The translations under genes were made by a program, and so were the position numbers. A stretch of DNA of 64,000 nt from Gongronella butleri (Eukaryota > Mucoromycota > Mucoromycetes > Mucorales > Cunninghamellaceae). Position 1 is the stretch's first letter; each line of letters opens with the position of its first letter. The notes beneath the pieces are model-generated. The model made no database searches, was not told where the DNA came from, and saw only the letters and a program-made list of their open reading frames with translations. The DNA is taken from the NCBI GenBank assembly GCA_025201375.1, contig JAIWZP010000068.1, positions 62,001 to 126,000 on the forward strand. The letters run 5' to 3'. Below, piece by piece: positions 62,051-64,000 of this stretch.

Positions 62051-63582
62051 AAACCATTCTCATTATCAATTTTCTTGGCAGCTGCCTAATTTATCGCCAC
62101 TCAATTGCATGACACGCGTCTTTTACATCAAAAACTTAAAAATTACCTGTACTTTTGACGCGCTTTGCTCCATGCAAACATGAAAAAAATACTTCAAAAT
62201 GTCAAAAGCATTAGTTTGATATTGCTGGCGTTTTAAATCTAAACTAATAACCAAAAAAAAAAAAAAAAGGACATATGATAATAGAGCTCTCACGGCATTC
62301 ATCACCTGGTTTAAATTTGGGGCCACTTGGACAACGTCATCAGGGTGAGAACACTATACCGATCATTTTTGGCAAGATTTTACAAATAATGCGCGGCTCA
62401 AAAATGCATTGGCCACTGCCTTGGACCTCAAACTGCTCAACTATAAGTGTATCTACTTTGAAATTCATTTATAAGGCTGGGACTAGACGAAAAAACAAAC
62501 TCACACTCACTTTTACTTATTTTGGTGAATTTTTCAAGAAACCCGAGACCAGTGCCTCACTTAAGAACCTATATCAGCCCGACACGCCACCAAAAGGACC
62601 CCGCATCAAGCTGATGCACCACCAAGCAAGCATCCAAGACCCAACATTTAGACGTAATAAGACATCACACCTCGATTTGCTCACTCTCATTTTTTCGCCC
62701 AAGATAACAATTTGGAAGCCCTGTTTGCCAACATTATAAGACCTATTCCGATTTTTTTTTTAGCTCGACCAAAAAATCGCACTTAAATACTTGATTTTTT
62801 CAGGCAGACGCTGTGGGCAATTTTTGAAACATGGGATTGTTCATTAATGACGCGGCGCACTGGCATGTCGCAGGGCGCAAACAGAAACTCCACGCGGCTT
62901 TTAACCTCAATGGCACAAAACCTCTAGCGATCAACCATGACGAGCTCGCTAAAAACTCAAAATGAACATATATAGGGGGATGCAACGCAAAGAAATCCCC
63001 TTTGACGCATTATTTCTGCGCAATTGTCACTCAAGATGAAGAGAGCACTTGGATGATGGCCTCGAGCAAGAAATCAAAAAGAAAACCAAGCACCCAGAAA
63101 GTTGACAACGTGCCTGTTTTGTACAAATTTGGGCAAAGCGTATAAATTCTCCTTGAAATGGCCAATTCATGATGAAAGCATGCACATGACCAGCAGGAAA
63201 AGGGATGGTTGCACACACAAAAGGTTGAATCGCGTGTGATTTATTTCAAAAAAGCTTGCACAGCCCGTACAAAAAGGCGGGCGCTTTGGTCACCCCCCTC
63301 TTTTTTTCTTTTTTTGACTTGACACCTTTTTTTTTGAGACTTTAGGCTCCTCCCCCTGTCCTGTCTCTTTTTCTTTCTCTTTGTCTTTTTTTTTTCTTGC
63401 TTTTGACACTGCGACGCTCCAGTTCGTCGCAAAACTCGCTAGTCGCCGCACCGCCTCCCTCTTTTTTTCTTTCTTTTTTTACTATTGCCGCTGTACCTCG
63501 TCGTCTTTTTTGACACCTTCCATCGGAAACCTCATTCAGTTTATCCCCCCTTTTTTTTTTGCTCGTCAATTATTCCCTTGCA
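62051..63582. other. Gene-poor spacer before the last gene
   Basis: AT-rich at the left. An open frame of 154 codons (62275-62739) has no splice signal, family pattern or start context and part of it resembles 9805-9860, so I treat it as repeat-derived. A CATATATAGGG word at 62965 could be a TATA element for an unseen transcript. The last 300 bases are pyrimidine-rich and probably the promoter of the final gene. Confidence 0.4.
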
Positions 63583-64000
63583 ATGCTAAAAGACGTGACG
63601 TCGCAAGTCCAACCCAGGCGATCATCGATGCGCGAGCCGACCGGCATGGTTGATACGGAAGAAGCAGGCAATATCCTTATGACGTTGGCAAAGCAGGCCG
63701 CTGCATCAGCACGGCCGCCTCCCCAACGTCGCACGACCTCGGGTCACTTGACTGGTAAGGCCCTTTTCCAGCCAAAATGTGTAAAAAAAAAAAGAAGAAA
63801 CAAGGCAACACTCACACGCCACCCCTCTCTATCACTTTTTCTTCGTTGCCTAGGCCTGCCAATGCATGGTTCCTATGTAAGTTTGCTTGGATGAGCAGAA
63901 AAACGAGGGGGAGGCCCATGAAATTCCCCCAATTGTCGTATGATAGGCGGGATTCACACGACTTTTTGGCTGTGTGGCCCGTCCCTCCCCCCTTGGATTT
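63583..64000 (+). CDS. Unrecognised protein, 5' part only (cut by the window edge)
   Basis: Two exons are supported: 63583-63754 and 63854-63876, joined in frame, then a good donor GTAAGT at 63877 with the rest of the gene beyond the window or in this unfinished intron. The first 65 residues run from MLKDVTSQVQPRRSS through TEEAGNILMTLAKQAAASA and PPPQRRTTSGH to GLPMHGSY. They look like the disordered start of a nuclear regulator with one short amphipathic helix. I do not recognise it. The pyrimidine-rich leader and two clean splice sites support a real gene. Confidence 0.6.

Noticed and set aside
62275..62739. 154-codon plus-strand frame
   Set aside because: Atypical composition, no splice or start context, and its start resembles part of the dispersed repeat area at 9805-9860.

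Overview
The window is nuclear DNA of a filamentous fungus, most likely an early-diverging lineage such as Mucoromycota. This placement is an inference from gene content and style, not from a marker gene. Genes are split by many short introns with GT..AG borders, usually G|GTAAG or G|GTAAAA. The introns and spacers are full of A or T homopolymers. I rebuilt 16 protein genes from exon reading frames and splice signals; every junction given keeps the reading frame. The window also holds one tRNA, two damaged secreted-protein genes, one weak small candidate gene, and one gene cut by the right edge.

Layout. 0.8-8.1 kb, minus strand: a Ras guanine nucleotide exchange factor (SH3-WW-RasGEF) and a DHA1-type major facilitator transporter. 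9.0 kb: tRNA-Cys. 9.1-12.9 kb: gene-poor, with a degenerate dispersed repeat interrupted by a 1.38-kb insertion that carries a broken small secreted cysteine-rich gene. 13.1-23.8 kb: housekeeping block with a GIS2/CNBP-like zinc-knuckle protein, FACT subunit SPT16, a KES1-like oxysterol-binding protein, TIM22 and a SWC5/BCNT-type SWR1 subunit. 24-27.1 kb: gene-poor, with a terminal-inverted-repeat element around a 20-bp minisatellite. 27.1-29.1 kb: small secreted-protein candidates, one frameshifted. 30.3-32.8 kb: a membrane-anchored GH9 endoglucanase. 34.8-44.2 kb: a WWE-like Gln-rich protein, the DOA10/SSM4 ubiquitin ligase and a WDR83-like WD40 protein. 44.5-49.9 kb: another copy of the dispersed repeat, a GH62 arabinofuranosidase gene, and a long fold-back element. 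49.9-59.5 kb: a Dbl-family RhoGEF, a PNUTS/Ppn1-like protein and a serine carboxypeptidase. 59.5-63.6 kb: gene-poor with a third repeat copy. 63.6 kb to the end: the 5' part of an unrecognised gene.

The genes form no single pathway. Two themes recur. One is chromatin and RNA regulation (SPT16, SWC5, the PNUTS-like protein, GIS2). The other is secreted or surface digestion of plant cell wall and protein (GH9, GH62, carboxypeptidase), as expected of a saprotroph. RasGEF and RhoGEF are switches for polarity and nutrient signalling. The most unusual material is in the gene-poor stretches: three structured mobile-element candidates and a repeat family that I do not recognise.
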